A stretch of 64,000 bases of DNA from Anaerocolumna sp. AGMB13025. Lineage in GTDB: Bacteria; Bacillota; Clostridia; Lachnospirales; Lachnospiraceae. Where the stretch lies: assembly GCF_029689925.1 (NCBI RefSeq), contig NZ_CP121445.1, forward strand, positions 1,791,001 through 1,855,000, read 5' to 3'. The notes under the pieces were generated by a model that searched no databases, was not told the DNA's origin, and saw nothing but the letters and a program-made list of their open reading frames with translations. Shown one piece after another: positions 35,239-43,116 of the stretch. Position 1 is the stretch's first letter. Each line of letters starts with the position of its first letter. The position numbers were made by a program, and so were the translations under genes.

Positions 35239-36279
35239 ATGCAAGATTATTTAGTAAGGAGAATCTTGATGGATTGCCCATTGTGTGAGAAAGAGCATGA
35301 AATCGAAGAGAGAAAAAGAATATCTGCTATAACAATTAAAGGAGAAGAAGTAGAATACGAAGAATGTTATTATTTTTGTAATCATATGAAAGACGAAGAT
35401 GAAAATGAATTTGTTCCTGCCAAAATATTAGATGAAAATATGAAAAATGCAAGAAACGCATATAAAGTAAAAAAGGGACTGCTAACTTCTGAAGAAATCA
35501 TAAAAGTTAGAGAACAATATGGGCTATCTCAAAGTGATTTATCCAATTTACTCGGATGGGGAGAAGTAACAATTTCAAGATATGAAAGTAAAGCAATTCA
35601 AGATGAAGCGTATGATAATATTTTAAGACTTATAAGTGACAATCCCATGAAGACATATGAATATCTAAATAAAAATAAAGATAAATTTAGTGAATCCAAG
35701 TTTTTGATAATAAAAGATAAAATAAATAAGAATTTATTACAATATGGTAAAGAATATTTAAAACGCCAAATATTAGAGAGTGAATACTTAAATTATATAG
35801 AACCATCCGATTTTAATGGTTATAAAACATTAGATATTGATAAACTAGAAAGTATTGTTTCATATTTTGCAAAAAGAATTAATAATTTATATAAGGTTAA
35901 ACTTATGAAAATGTTGTGGTATTCTGATGCATTGAGCTATAAATTACAAGGTAAAGCTATGACGGGTCTGGTATATTGTCATGAAGATTTGGGGGCTTTA
36001 CCCAAAGGACATTATAAGATTTTGGAATTAGAAAATATAAATGTACAAAAAGAAGAAGATTATGATAATACAAGATACCATATTCTCCCTAACAATAATA
36101 TTGATTTTTCTTTTATAGATGCACATGAAATGGATATACTAGACCAAATTATAAATAAATTTAGAAATTACAAGGCAAGTGATATAGTTGATTACATGCA
36201 TCATGAAATAGCATATCTGGAAACTATAGATGGTCAAGAAATTCCTTTTAGCTTAGCTAAGGAAATAAAAGATTTTTGA
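35239..36279 (+). CDS. MqsA-type zinc finger / HTH / Panacea (SocA, DUF4065) antitoxin
   Basis: A 346-residue three-part protein. N-terminal MqsA-like zinc module with CPLC (about residue 13) and a Cys/His pair in YYFCNH. Central XRE helix-turn-helix at about 85-125 (VREQYGLSQSDLSNLLGWGE, ISRYES). C-terminal Panacea/DUF4065 domain (about 200-340) with LMKMLWYSDALSYKLQGKAM, TGLVYCHEDLGALPKGHY and IVDYMHHE. Panacea domains are recognised neutralising modules in many toxin-antitoxin pairs. Start well defined by AAAAGGAGGAG. Likely represses the promoter at 34614. Confidence 0.88.
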   Translation: MQDYLVRRILMDCPLCEKEHEIEERKRISAITIKGEEVEYEECYYFCNHMKDEDENEFVPAKILDENMKNARNAYKVKKGLLTSEEIIKVREQYGLSQSDLSNLLGWGEVTISRYESKAIQDEAYDNILRLISDNPMKTYEYLNKNKDKFSESKFLIIKDKINKNLLQYGKEYLKRQILESEYLNYIEPSDFNGYKTLDIDKLESIVSYFAKRINNLYKVKLMKMLWYSDALSYKLQGKAMTGLVYCHEDLGALPKGHYKILELENINVQKEEDYDNTRYHILPNNNIDFSFIDAHEMDILDQIINKFRNYKASDIVDYMHHEIAYLETIDGQEIPFSLAKEIKDF

Positions 36280-36309
36280 TAATTTGTTTGAACTGTATTA
36301 CAAAATTTA

Positions 36310-36337
36310 GGGCAGGAGCTTTTCCTGCCTTAATTTA
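36310..36337 (+). terminator. Terminator of the toxin-antitoxin operon
   Basis: GGCAGGA-gctt-TTCCTGCC followed by TTAATTT, 30 nt after the stop. Confidence 0.75.
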
Positions 36338-37018
36338 AATGTTTGGAAAAAGAGTATTCTAAGTGAAATTTGAGAATTTTTCCTTTTTGTGTATAACATT
36401 TGAGTAAGTCGGTTACAGAATGGCTACCGCCCTTGAATATACTGGTATTGTAGGACTTGATGGTCGGGTTCAGCAACACACTGATCACCAGTTCAAATCT
36501 GGTTGTCGTCTATCTTAGAATGGTCTCTAAACCTTTAGAATAAGGTTTAGAGATTTTTTTAATTTAAAAACAGGTGCTATTTAGTATAAACCGTTTTTGG
36601 TTCAAAAAGGTGCTGCATACGGAGAAAATAATAACTAGATATCTTAGGCTAAAATGAGAGTTGCCTTTTCCTTTTAAGATAGCATTTACATGTAAAAAAA
36701 CATGTAATATTTAGTAAAACGTTAAACAAATGATAAGAAAAAATTAAGAATTAGTTGTTATAATATTCCATAATAATTATAGTATTAGAAAAACCTTTAA
36801 GTGAGTAACATTAGCTAATGTTCCATTAGGAACAATTTTAACATTAGGATGATTCCTTATTAAGCGTAACTGTAAACTGCATAGATTGAGAGACGAGATA
36901 AAATATCAATACGTTAGGAACCTTGCAGATAAATAGATACCCGTTCATATATGCCACAAAAATATTAAGTCAGTAACGTATTAACTAGGATATAAATTTA
37001 TTGTACGAGGAGTTTATT
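36338..37018. other. Long intergenic region with a T-arm-like fragment and hairpins
   Basis: About 680 bp. At 36488-36505 ACCAG-TTCAAAT-CTGGT looks exactly like a tRNA T-arm, followed by TGTCGTC, but no acceptor, D or anticodon arm fits around it. A strong terminator follows (TCTCTAAACCT / AGGTTTAGAGA with T7, 36523-36561). Further AT-rich hairpins (TTACATGT/ACATGTAA near 36690; AACATTAGCTAATGTT near 36807) have no clear role. No coding sequence recognised. Confidence 0.45.
36523..36561 (+). terminator. Strong terminator after the T-arm-like fragment
   Basis: TCTCTAAACCT-8-AGGTTTAGAGA followed by TTTTTTT, with no gene directly upstream; it may end a small RNA. Confidence 0.8.
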
Positions 37019-37864
37019 ATGTTTAGGAAAAAGCAAATAATATGTATGGTAATAGTTCTGTCACTACTATCTGGTGTTGCGAATAGTTCGAAGGTAAGTG
37101 CGTCTGCGCCGACGCCGACACAGTTTAAAGAATTGGATTTAGAAACGGTATACAATGAGGATTTGGATAGCGATGGAAAATACGAAAAGGTAATTTGTAA
37201 GCAAATAGATGTGAAAAACGATGAAACTAAGAAAACATTAACCGTATATATTAATGATAAAGTTGTATTTGAGAAAACATTGAAATGCCAGTATTATACT
37301 GTCAGTCTGGCGGATATAGACGTCGATGACAATGTTCAGGATCTTTTTATTACTACAAGAGATTACAGTGCCATCTGCTTGAAAACCTTTTATCTACAAT
37401 ATAGAGATTCCAAACTTAAATTAAATCAAACGATAGAAAGGAAAGATGGTCCTAAGTACTTAAATATGGCGACTTATTTTTTTGATCATGTATCCGATAA
37501 TGCATCATTTGAGCTGATAGCAAATAGGCCCATTGGAGATGTAATAGGTGATTATGAATGCTTTATACCTTATAAATTAATCAATCGTAAGATTGTGGCG
37601 GTAAAAACGAATACGTATAACCTAACGCCTTATTCCAAAAAATATGTGTATAGGGTAAAAAAGGAATATGTGACATACAAATCTCTTAAGAAAGGTGCAG
37701 CTATTGCATTTGAGTTAAATTCGGGAGATAAGGTAAGAGCCGATAAAATATATGTTTCAAACAAAGGAAAATGTTATATTAGAATCATCAATAGTAAAAA
37801 TGTGAAGGGGTGGATTGACGGTTCACAGGATGATTTATTTGTAAAAGTTCCTATTTGGGACTGA
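37019..37864 (+). CDS. Secreted protein with C-terminal SH3-like domain
   Basis: A 281-residue exported protein. Signal peptide MFRKKQIICMVIVLSLLSGV... ends near VSASA. The middle has a repeat-like DLDSDGKYEKVICKQ and DIDVDDNVQDLFITT pattern resembling calcium-binding FG-GAP-type loops. The last roughly 70 residues (YKSLKKGAAIAFELNSGDKV...CYIRIINSKNVKGWIDGSQD) match bacterial SH3 domains that bind cell wall. ATG 37019 follows GAGGAG. It is bracketed by two related T-arm-like/terminator fragments (36488 and 37925), suggesting it came in as a cassette. Confidence 0.72.
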   Translation: MFRKKQIICMVIVLSLLSGVANSSKVSASAPTPTQFKELDLETVYNEDLDSDGKYEKVICKQIDVKNDETKKTLTVYINDKVVFEKTLKCQYYTVSLADIDVDDNVQDLFITTRDYSAICLKTFYLQYRDSKLKLNQTIERKDGPKYLNMATYFFDHVSDNASFELIANRPIGDVIGDYECFIPYKLINRKIVAVKTNTYNLTPYSKKYVYRVKKEYVTYKSLKKGAAIAFELNSGDKVRADKIYVSNKGKCYIRIINSKNVKGWIDGSQDDLFVKVPIWD

Positions 37865-37924
37865 TCGGAAACGTATAAATAGATTAGCTAAATGGCCCCC
37901 CTTTCTTCTGGTGAAGTTCAAATA

Positions 37925-37997
37925 GTTCAAAACAGGTTGTCGCATCTAAGAGAAAAATGCTCTAATACTTAATTAAAAAAGTATTGGGGCATTTTCG
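37925..37997 (+). other. Second T-arm-like fragment with terminator
   Basis: GTTCAAAACAGGTTGTCG at 37925-37942 matches GTTCAAATCTGGTTGTCG at 36491 at all but two positions, and like it is followed within about 20 nt by a terminator (AATGCTCTAATACTT / AAGTATTGGGGCATT then TTT). The paired T-stem is lost here. Confidence 0.55.
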
Positions 37998-38168
37998 ATG
38001 TCTATAAAAACCTTAAGTAAAGGTTATTTAGAACATTTTTAGACTAAAAATTGTTCAACTAAATTGTCGTCAAAATAAATATTATTCACACGAATCCCCA
38101 TGCATATCGCAAGCCCGCTTACGATACTGCTTAAATAGAAATGATAAAAATGCAACGCATTTTTCAAT

Positions 38169-38657
38169 CTATTCAATCTCATTGTTCTTATTTTTCTGTA
38201 AAACAAAATATAAACCAAGTAATATCCTTACCAGATTTATTATCATTGGTATAATGAATGAAGCCAAAATACTACGTATATAGACTTCTTTAAATGTAGA
38301 TGCTGTTTGATGATTTGCTTGGATGAATAATAAAAGGCTTGGGGCTCTAGATGATATAATTACTAATCCTTCAAATGCTAATAAGAGACCTAATGTTGAC
38401 CGTATTGTTTCATTATGTATAAACGATGGATTATACTTTCCTTCTACTTTCTTTAAATAAATGCTTAATCCTAATATAATTAATATCACAACAATAAACC
38501 ATAACATATTGCTCTTAAAAAAATAAACAATACTGTCTTTGTTTACTCCCATGGATACGAATGAACCAAGGTTCTCCAGCAGAGTAAATATACTGGTAAG
38601 GACGACAAATAACAATGCTATTTGTAAAGGTATTTTCATTTCTTTATCAAAATTCAT
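38169..38657 (-). CDS. Four-helix membrane protein of unknown function
   Basis: A 162-residue integral membrane protein with four hydrophobic segments (IALLFVVLTSIFTLLENLG; MLWFIVVILIILGLSIYL; LGLLLAFEGLVIISS; ILASFIIPMIINLVRILLGL). No family recognised. The start is the ATG at 38655-38657, preceded by AGGGGGTTAAGT; in-frame codons further upstream lack a ribosome site. Confidence 0.72.
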   Translation of the reverse strand: MNFDKEMKIPLQIALLFVVLTSIFTLLENLGSFVSMGVNKDSIVYFFKSNMLWFIVVILIILGLSIYLKKVEGKYNPSFIHNETIRSTLGLLLAFEGLVIISSRAPSLLLFIQANHQTASTFKEVYIRSILASFIIPMIINLVRILLGLYFVLQKNKNNEIE

Positions 38658-38875
38658 ACTTAACCCCCTAATATATAATTTGGTAATATAATACGCCAAA
38701 ATTAAATGAATAACAATACCATTACCTAACAGAGCCCAATGTTTAATTCTTTACAGAATATTGGGTAATTAATCTATTACTGTCTCTAAAGGCATGGGAA
38801 ATAAATTGATGTAAAAGTAATATTGTGGTAGGATGAGATGGAAAGACAATCAGAATTTGAAGGGGGATATAGTCT

Positions 38876-39556
38876 ATGAACTCAAAACAGAAGCGTCCTA
38901 TTTCTGTAATACTATCATCATTGTTTGGATTTATTCTTTTTTGGTCATTAGTTACAGATGCATGGGGATATAGTGATTTAATTTTTTCTGATAATAATTT
39001 AAACATGGGTAAATATATATATGGCTATATAAGCAGAATTATTTGGTTTTTTCCTGCAATTTTATTAATCATAAAATTCAATAACAGTCTATTTTGGCAA
39101 TGGAAAACATTGATATCAAGGCCAAAGATAGGTAAATTTTTCATAATAACTTTAAGTGCTATGACTATTTATTGTTTCACTGATATGTTTGCTATACATA
39201 AGGGATTTTACTTTAATGAAAGAAATCTTAGTTTAGTGGTTATTAAATTTGTTATTGTTGGAATCGTGGAGGAAACAGTATTTCGTGGATGGGGATATAA
39301 TGCTTTACGCAGTGCAACGTCTAATATAAATGCAATACTATTATCTTCTTTTATGTTTGCCGCTGTACATTGGCCAGCCTATATAATAAAATACTTTTTT
39401 TATGGGAATTTTGATTTCGTCGGTTTAATCGGCCAGAGTATTACTGCATTTGCTTTAGGAATTGTATTTTGCATTTTGTTAAAAGAAGGTAAGTCTATAT
39501 GGTGTCCTATTTTTGCACATAGCTTTTACGATTTGCTTTGCTCTTTGATACTTTAA
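38876..39556 (+). CDS. CPBP-family intramembrane protease
   Basis: A 226-residue polytopic membrane protein with the CPBP signature VEETVFRGWGYNAL (Glu132, Glu133, Arg137), AAVHWPAY and a C-terminal CPIFAHSFYDLLCSL. GGGGGATATAG gives the ribosome site. Second CPBP protein in the window, divergent in sequence from the one at 17160. Substrate unknown. Confidence 0.88.
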   Translation: MNSKQKRPISVILSSLFGFILFWSLVTDAWGYSDLIFSDNNLNMGKYIYGYISRIIWFFPAILLIIKFNNSLFWQWKTLISRPKIGKFFIITLSAMTIYCFTDMFAIHKGFYFNERNLSLVVIKFVIVGIVEETVFRGWGYNALRSATSNINAILLSSFMFAAVHWPAYIIKYFFYGNFDFVGLIGQSITAFALGIVFCILLKEGKSIWCPIFAHSFYDLLCSLIL

Positions 39557-39653
39557 TCAAGCACGAATTACAATTTAATACTGAATCACTTTTGGGAGGT
39601 TACAATCAATAAAAAATCATGAAATAAAAGAGAATATACTATTTCAGCTAGAA

Positions 39654-40133
39654 ATGTGCTGGCAACTTTATCTTTATCATATGGACAATATTGAGGAACC
39701 AGAGGCACTATGGGCATTCAGCCCCACAGGGCTGCAGGTGCGCAAGCAAGAAGATGGGTGGGGTATAGATTGGCCTGAAACCGAAAGTTATAAGATAGGT
39801 CCGGCCAGTATTGCCTGGATTTTGTGGCATATAATATATTGGTGGAGTACCGCAATAGATTATAATTTTGGTGATGGTGTATTAAAAAAAGAAGATATTC
39901 ATTGGCCGGGAAGTGTTGAAAAAGCAAAAACAGCAATAAGCTTACTACACGATAAATGGGTATCAAAATTAAACGATTTGCCGGATGAAGATTTTCAATT
40001 AAAACAGTATGCAAAATGGCCATTAGTAGATAGGAGCTTTGCTGATATTGCACTATGGTTAAACGCAGAATTAATGAAAAATGCATCGGAGATAGGTTAT
40101 GGGCGATTTTTATATGCAGCCCGTATAAAATAA
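39654..40133 (+). CDS. DinB-superfamily protein (start uncertain)
   Basis: A four-helix-bundle DinB-like protein of at least 159 residues (HMDNIEEPEALWAFSPTGLQV, SIAWILWHIIYWWSTAIDY, ALWLNAELMKNASEIGYGRF). The His of WHIIYW is a typical metal ligand position. ATG 39654 is reported, but the frame upstream (IKNHEIKENILFQLE) reads as genuine N-terminal helix, and GGGAGG at 39594-39599 is placed for an ATA at 39609, so the real protein is probably about 15 residues longer or its start codon has mutated. DinB proteins are often thiol-dependent metalloenzymes; substrate unknown. Confidence 0.8.
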   Translation: MCWQLYLYHMDNIEEPEALWAFSPTGLQVRKQEDGWGIDWPETESYKIGPASIAWILWHIIYWWSTAIDYNFGDGVLKKEDIHWPGSVEKAKTAISLLHDKWVSKLNDLPDEDFQLKQYAKWPLVDRSFADIALWLNAELMKNASEIGYGRFLYAARIK

Positions 40134-40227
40134 GAATACTGGCAAATTCTGATTGAGCTATGAATTATTTATCTTTGATGGAGGTGATACTTTAGGTAAG
40201 TAGCCCTCCTAAAACTTGGAGGAAATT

Positions 40228-41139
40228 ATGGTAAATGTTAAATTGGATAGTGTTTACTTTAGTTTAAAAGAAGAACACAATTTTTCATGGCTTAAATCAT
40301 TTGGCAAAGTTTTTGCTGTTTTTGCCCAAAACGATTCTGGAAATTTAAGTTTTGGTGTAGATAATGGTGAAGAAAAGCATTTCATTAAGGTGGCAGGATT
40401 AAAAACAACTGAATCCGTACGGACGCAGCAAGAAGCAATATCTGCTTTAAAAGCGGCAATGTCTATATACGAGGTTATCAATCATAAAAATTTGATTAAA
40501 CTAGTTAAGCATTATTCCCTTGGAGAGATTTATGTTGCTGTATTTAAGTGGACTGACGGTGATTGCTTATTCGATTATTGGAATTTTGAAAAATATAAAA
40601 AAAATCCACATGTTCTACCCCCTGCAAAGCGTTTCAAGCAACTATCGATTTCCAAGCGAACGGAATCAGCAGATGTGTTATTTTCATTTTTGGATACCGT
40701 TTCTAAAAGCGAATATGTTGCAGTAGACTTTTATGACGGTAGCATAATGTATGATTTTTCACGGGATACTACCACAATTTGTGATATCGACTTCTTTAGG
40801 AAAAAGCCAACACTCAATAATATGGGTGAAGATTACTGGGGGACAAAGAGGTTAAAAGCACCTGAAGAATATGTTTATGGTGCTGTTATTGATGAAATTA
40901 CAAATGTTTTTACACTTGGAGCGTTACTATTTGACAGCTTTTTCGGTAATTATACAAATGCTGAAGTAAGACTGAGATATGAAATGAACGCATTTACTCC
41001 TTGTTCTTTTGAAAAATGGGAATTAAGTAAAGCGTGCTATGATGTTGCACTAAAATCTGTCGCTGTAGAAAGGTCTGAACGGTATGCCTCGATAAACGAA
41101 TTTTATACCGCTTGGAATGAAGCCTTATTCGCCAAATAA
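40228..41139 (+). CDS. Protein-kinase-fold protein
   Basis: A 303-residue soluble protein with a eukaryotic-type kinase fold. A Lys in EKHFIKVAGLK may correspond to the ATP-anchoring Lys; YVAVDFYDGSIMYD and CDIDFFRKKP occupy the catalytic-loop and DFG positions in altered form; APEEYVYGAVIDEITNVFTLGALLFDSFFG matches the APE/helix-F region. The HRD motif is replaced by VDFYDGS, so activity is possible but not assured. ATG 40228 follows TTGGAGG. Function unknown. Confidence 0.75.
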   Translation: MVNVKLDSVYFSLKEEHNFSWLKSFGKVFAVFAQNDSGNLSFGVDNGEEKHFIKVAGLKTTESVRTQQEAISALKAAMSIYEVINHKNLIKLVKHYSLGEIYVAVFKWTDGDCLFDYWNFEKYKKNPHVLPPAKRFKQLSISKRTESADVLFSFLDTVSKSEYVAVDFYDGSIMYDFSRDTTTICDIDFFRKKPTLNNMGEDYWGTKRLKAPEEYVYGAVIDEITNVFTLGALLFDSFFGNYTNAEVRLRYEMNAFTPCSFEKWELSKACYDVALKSVAVERSERYASINEFYTAWNEALFAK

Positions 41140-41186
41140 GCATAGTACGAAGCGGACAAATTCCAATTTAATATGGTACAACCTGA

Positions 41187-41216
41187 GGCGTAAGAGTTTT
41201 TACTCTTACGCCTTTT
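41187..41216. terminator. Terminator after the kinase-like gene
   Basis: GGCGTAAGAGT / ACTCTTACGCC followed by TTTTCT; also closes the minus-strand gene remnant at 41222. Its sequence and flank are shared with 31145. Confidence 0.8.
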
Positions 41217-41221
41217 CTAAA

Positions 41222-41344
41222 TCATTCAATCGTAATCTTACCATGTTTTTTCTCAAATTCATCGACATGCTTTTTCATAAGGACTTCAATGAAACGATTA
41301 GCAGATCTGGTATTATAATCCACTACATAATATCGATGAATTTG
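41222..41344 (-). pseudogene. 3' remnant of a small gene
   Basis: The minus strand reads YYVVDYNTRSANRFIEVLMK then KHVDEFEKKHGKITIE and a stop at 41222-41224, directly before the terminator at 41187-41216. No start or upstream part remains. A shorter copy of the same end (KHDKITLE stop plus terminator) is at 31181-31207. The rest of the 362-bp gap holds no other gene. Confidence 0.55.
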
Positions 41345-41501
41345 AAAAGAATTATGGCAGAATAGAGCAGTAAGTAGTCTATATTAATTTTAAGCCGTCA
41401 CATTGCCGTCAAGATATCTTTATGTCTTCATTAAGATGATATAATAATGCCATTATTCCGCTAATGACTAAAATATTATTGAAAAAGGGAGGTTATAAAT
41501 T

Positions 41502-41873
41502 ATGAGTGAATTCACTGATATGCTGGAAAGGGTAAAATTAGATGAAATGATAGCATATTTAATTTTTGGCTCGGAATCCAAGGCCAAGAATAGCGGAACG
41601 TATGAGGAGAGAATAAAAGTATCTTATGACAAGATATTTATAGCATTACAGGAAATGTTTCCAACTGCCAGTCGGAGGAATGATGACTTATATTATGCCG
41701 TAATGGATTTTTCCATAACCCACAGTGAAGTATATCTGGAAATGGGATTAATTATTGGGTTTCAGTTATATAAAAGTTTGGAGCAAAAAGATAAAAGCTT
41801 TGAATTAATAGGTTTGCAATCAATCATGAACAAGTACAAGTTTGCAGAAAGAAAAATGAAGAATGACTGTTAA
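41502..41873 (+). CDS. Small helical protein, DUF6809-like layout
   Basis: A 123-residue mostly helical protein (RIKVSYDKIFIALQEMF, DDLYYAVMDFSITHSEVYLE, MGLIIGFQLYKSL). The pattern of an acidic helix followed by EMGLIIGFQLYKSL resembles the C-terminal part of DUF6809-type proteins such as the one at 16088 (FECGFKYGALIMIEVL). Good ribosome site (AAAGGGAGG). Function unknown. Confidence 0.68.
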   Translation: MSEFTDMLERVKLDEMIAYLIFGSESKAKNSGTYEERIKVSYDKIFIALQEMFPTASRRNDDLYYAVMDFSITHSEVYLEMGLIIGFQLYKSLEQKDKSFELIGLQSIMNKYKFAERKMKNDC

Positions 41874-42014
41874 AAAGCATTATAATAGAACAGCTCTTAA
41901 CCTGCTGATACCGGAGGCTTCCAGGCTGATTTCACTGGTCAGACCGAAAAACTAAGGTATAGCAGAATAGCCATATGTATTTTCCATGTTCAGGGGAAAC
42001 TGCTATCTTGTCAC

Positions 42015-42060
42015 ATGAGTTTACAAGTGTCTTGTCAGGTGAATTTATATGTGCTATAAT
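42015..42060 (+). promoter_or_regulatory. Promoter of nadABC with possible NiaR-type operator
   Basis: TTGTCA (42032-42037), 17-nt spacer, TATAAT (42055-42060). Around the -35 box is AAGTGTCTTGTCAGGTG, resembling the operator type of the nicotinate-responsive repressor NiaR (YrxA) of Firmicutes; TCTTGTCA also occurs upstream at about 42006. The regulator itself is not in the window, so this is inference. Confidence 0.5.
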
Positions 42061-42097
42061 AGACAAAATTCATTATAGCAGACAAGGAGGATACAAA

Positions 42098-43006
42098 ATG
42101 GAAGATATTATGAAGCGGATTAAGGAACTAAAAAACGAAAAAAATGTGGTTATTTTAGCCCATTATTATACAGACGGCCAGATCCAGACTCTTGCTGATT
42201 ATGTGGGGGATTCCTATTACCTGAGTAAAATTGCTACAGAGGTAGTGCAAAACACCATTTTGTTCTGCGGGGTGTCCTTCATGGGTGAGAGCGCAAAGCT
42301 ATTAAACCCGGAGAAGACTGTAATTATGCCGGACAGTTTTGCAGACTGTCCCATGGCTCATATGGCAGACAGCGACAAGATTAAAGAAGTTAGGGATACC
42401 TATGAAGATGTTGCTGTTGTTTGCTATATTAACTCTACCGCAGAAATTAAGGCAAATTCCGATGTCTGTGTTACTTCGGCTAATGCACTTAACATTGTGA
42501 AAGCCCTGCCTAATAAAAATATATATTTTATCCCTGATGGTAATCTTGGAAGATATATTGCAAACCTGGTTCCGGAAAAGAATGTAATCTTGAGTGATGG
42601 TTTTTGTCATGTGCATACAAGCATTACGAAAGAAAACATCGAAAAAGCGAAGAAAGTGCATCCCGAGGCATTGATATTAGCACATCCGGAATGTACCTGG
42701 GAAGTCCTGGAAATCTCTGATTATATCGGAAGTACTTCAGGTATAATCGAATTTGCAGGGAAAAGCGATGCCGGCTCCTTCATCATCTGTACCGAAATGG
42801 GTGTCCTGCATGAATTGAAAATGAAAAATCCGGATAAAAAATTTTTTTCAGTGGGACATCGGCAATTTTGCCCCAACATGAAACGAATAACGGCCCAAAA
42901 AGTTTTGGAGCAATTAGAGACCATGGACAATGTGGTTGAGTTGAAGGAAGAACTGTATGAGAAAGCGAATCAATCATTAACAAGAATGCTTGAACTGGCT
43001 AAATAA
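42098..43006 (+). CDS. nadA: Quinolinate synthase
   Basis: A 302-residue enzyme condensing iminoaspartate with dihydroxyacetone phosphate to quinolinate, the second step of de novo NAD synthesis. Family landmarks: ILAHYYTDGQIQTLADYVGD, SYYLSK, VMPDSFADCPMA, FIPDGNLGRYIA and HPECTWEV; cysteines in LFCGVSF, HPECTW-region and FCPNM are placed to bind the [4Fe-4S] cluster. ATG 42098 is set by AAGGAGG, 6 nt upstream; the frame is open further 5' but without a ribosome site. First gene of nadABC. Confidence 0.95.
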   Translation: MEDIMKRIKELKNEKNVVILAHYYTDGQIQTLADYVGDSYYLSKIATEVVQNTILFCGVSFMGESAKLLNPEKTVIMPDSFADCPMAHMADSDKIKEVRDTYEDVAVVCYINSTAEIKANSDVCVTSANALNIVKALPNKNIYFIPDGNLGRYIANLVPEKNVILSDGFCHVHTSITKENIEKAKKVHPEALILAHPECTWEVLEISDYIGSTSGIIEFAGKSDAGSFIICTEMGVLHELKMKNPDKKFFSVGHRQFCPNMKRITAQKVLEQLETMDNVVELKEELYEKANQSLTRMLELAK

Positions 43007-43025
43007 GAGATAGTTAGGCGATTTA

Positions 43026-43101
43026 GGTTGAAAAATAATTTTTTCAACCGCAAGTTTGTGCTTGTGCACCACAAACTTGGTATGCGCAAAAAGCGTGCGC
43101 A
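43026..43101 (+). other. Three consecutive hairpins between nadA and nadB
   Basis: GGTTGAAAAA / TTTTTTCAACC (43026-43049), CAAGTTTGTG / CACAAACTTG (about 43052-43079) and TGCGCA / TGCGCA (about 43082-43101) in a row. They fill most of the 110-nt intergenic space of the operon and could act as a processing site or mRNA stabiliser. Confidence 0.6.
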
Positions 43102-43116
43102 AGAATAGAGGTTAAA

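Noticed and set aside
36438..36511. Possible complete tRNA gene ending in a good T-arm
   Set aside because: No matching 5' acceptor strand, D-arm or anticodon stem could be paired in the 75 nt upstream; only the T-arm is convincing.
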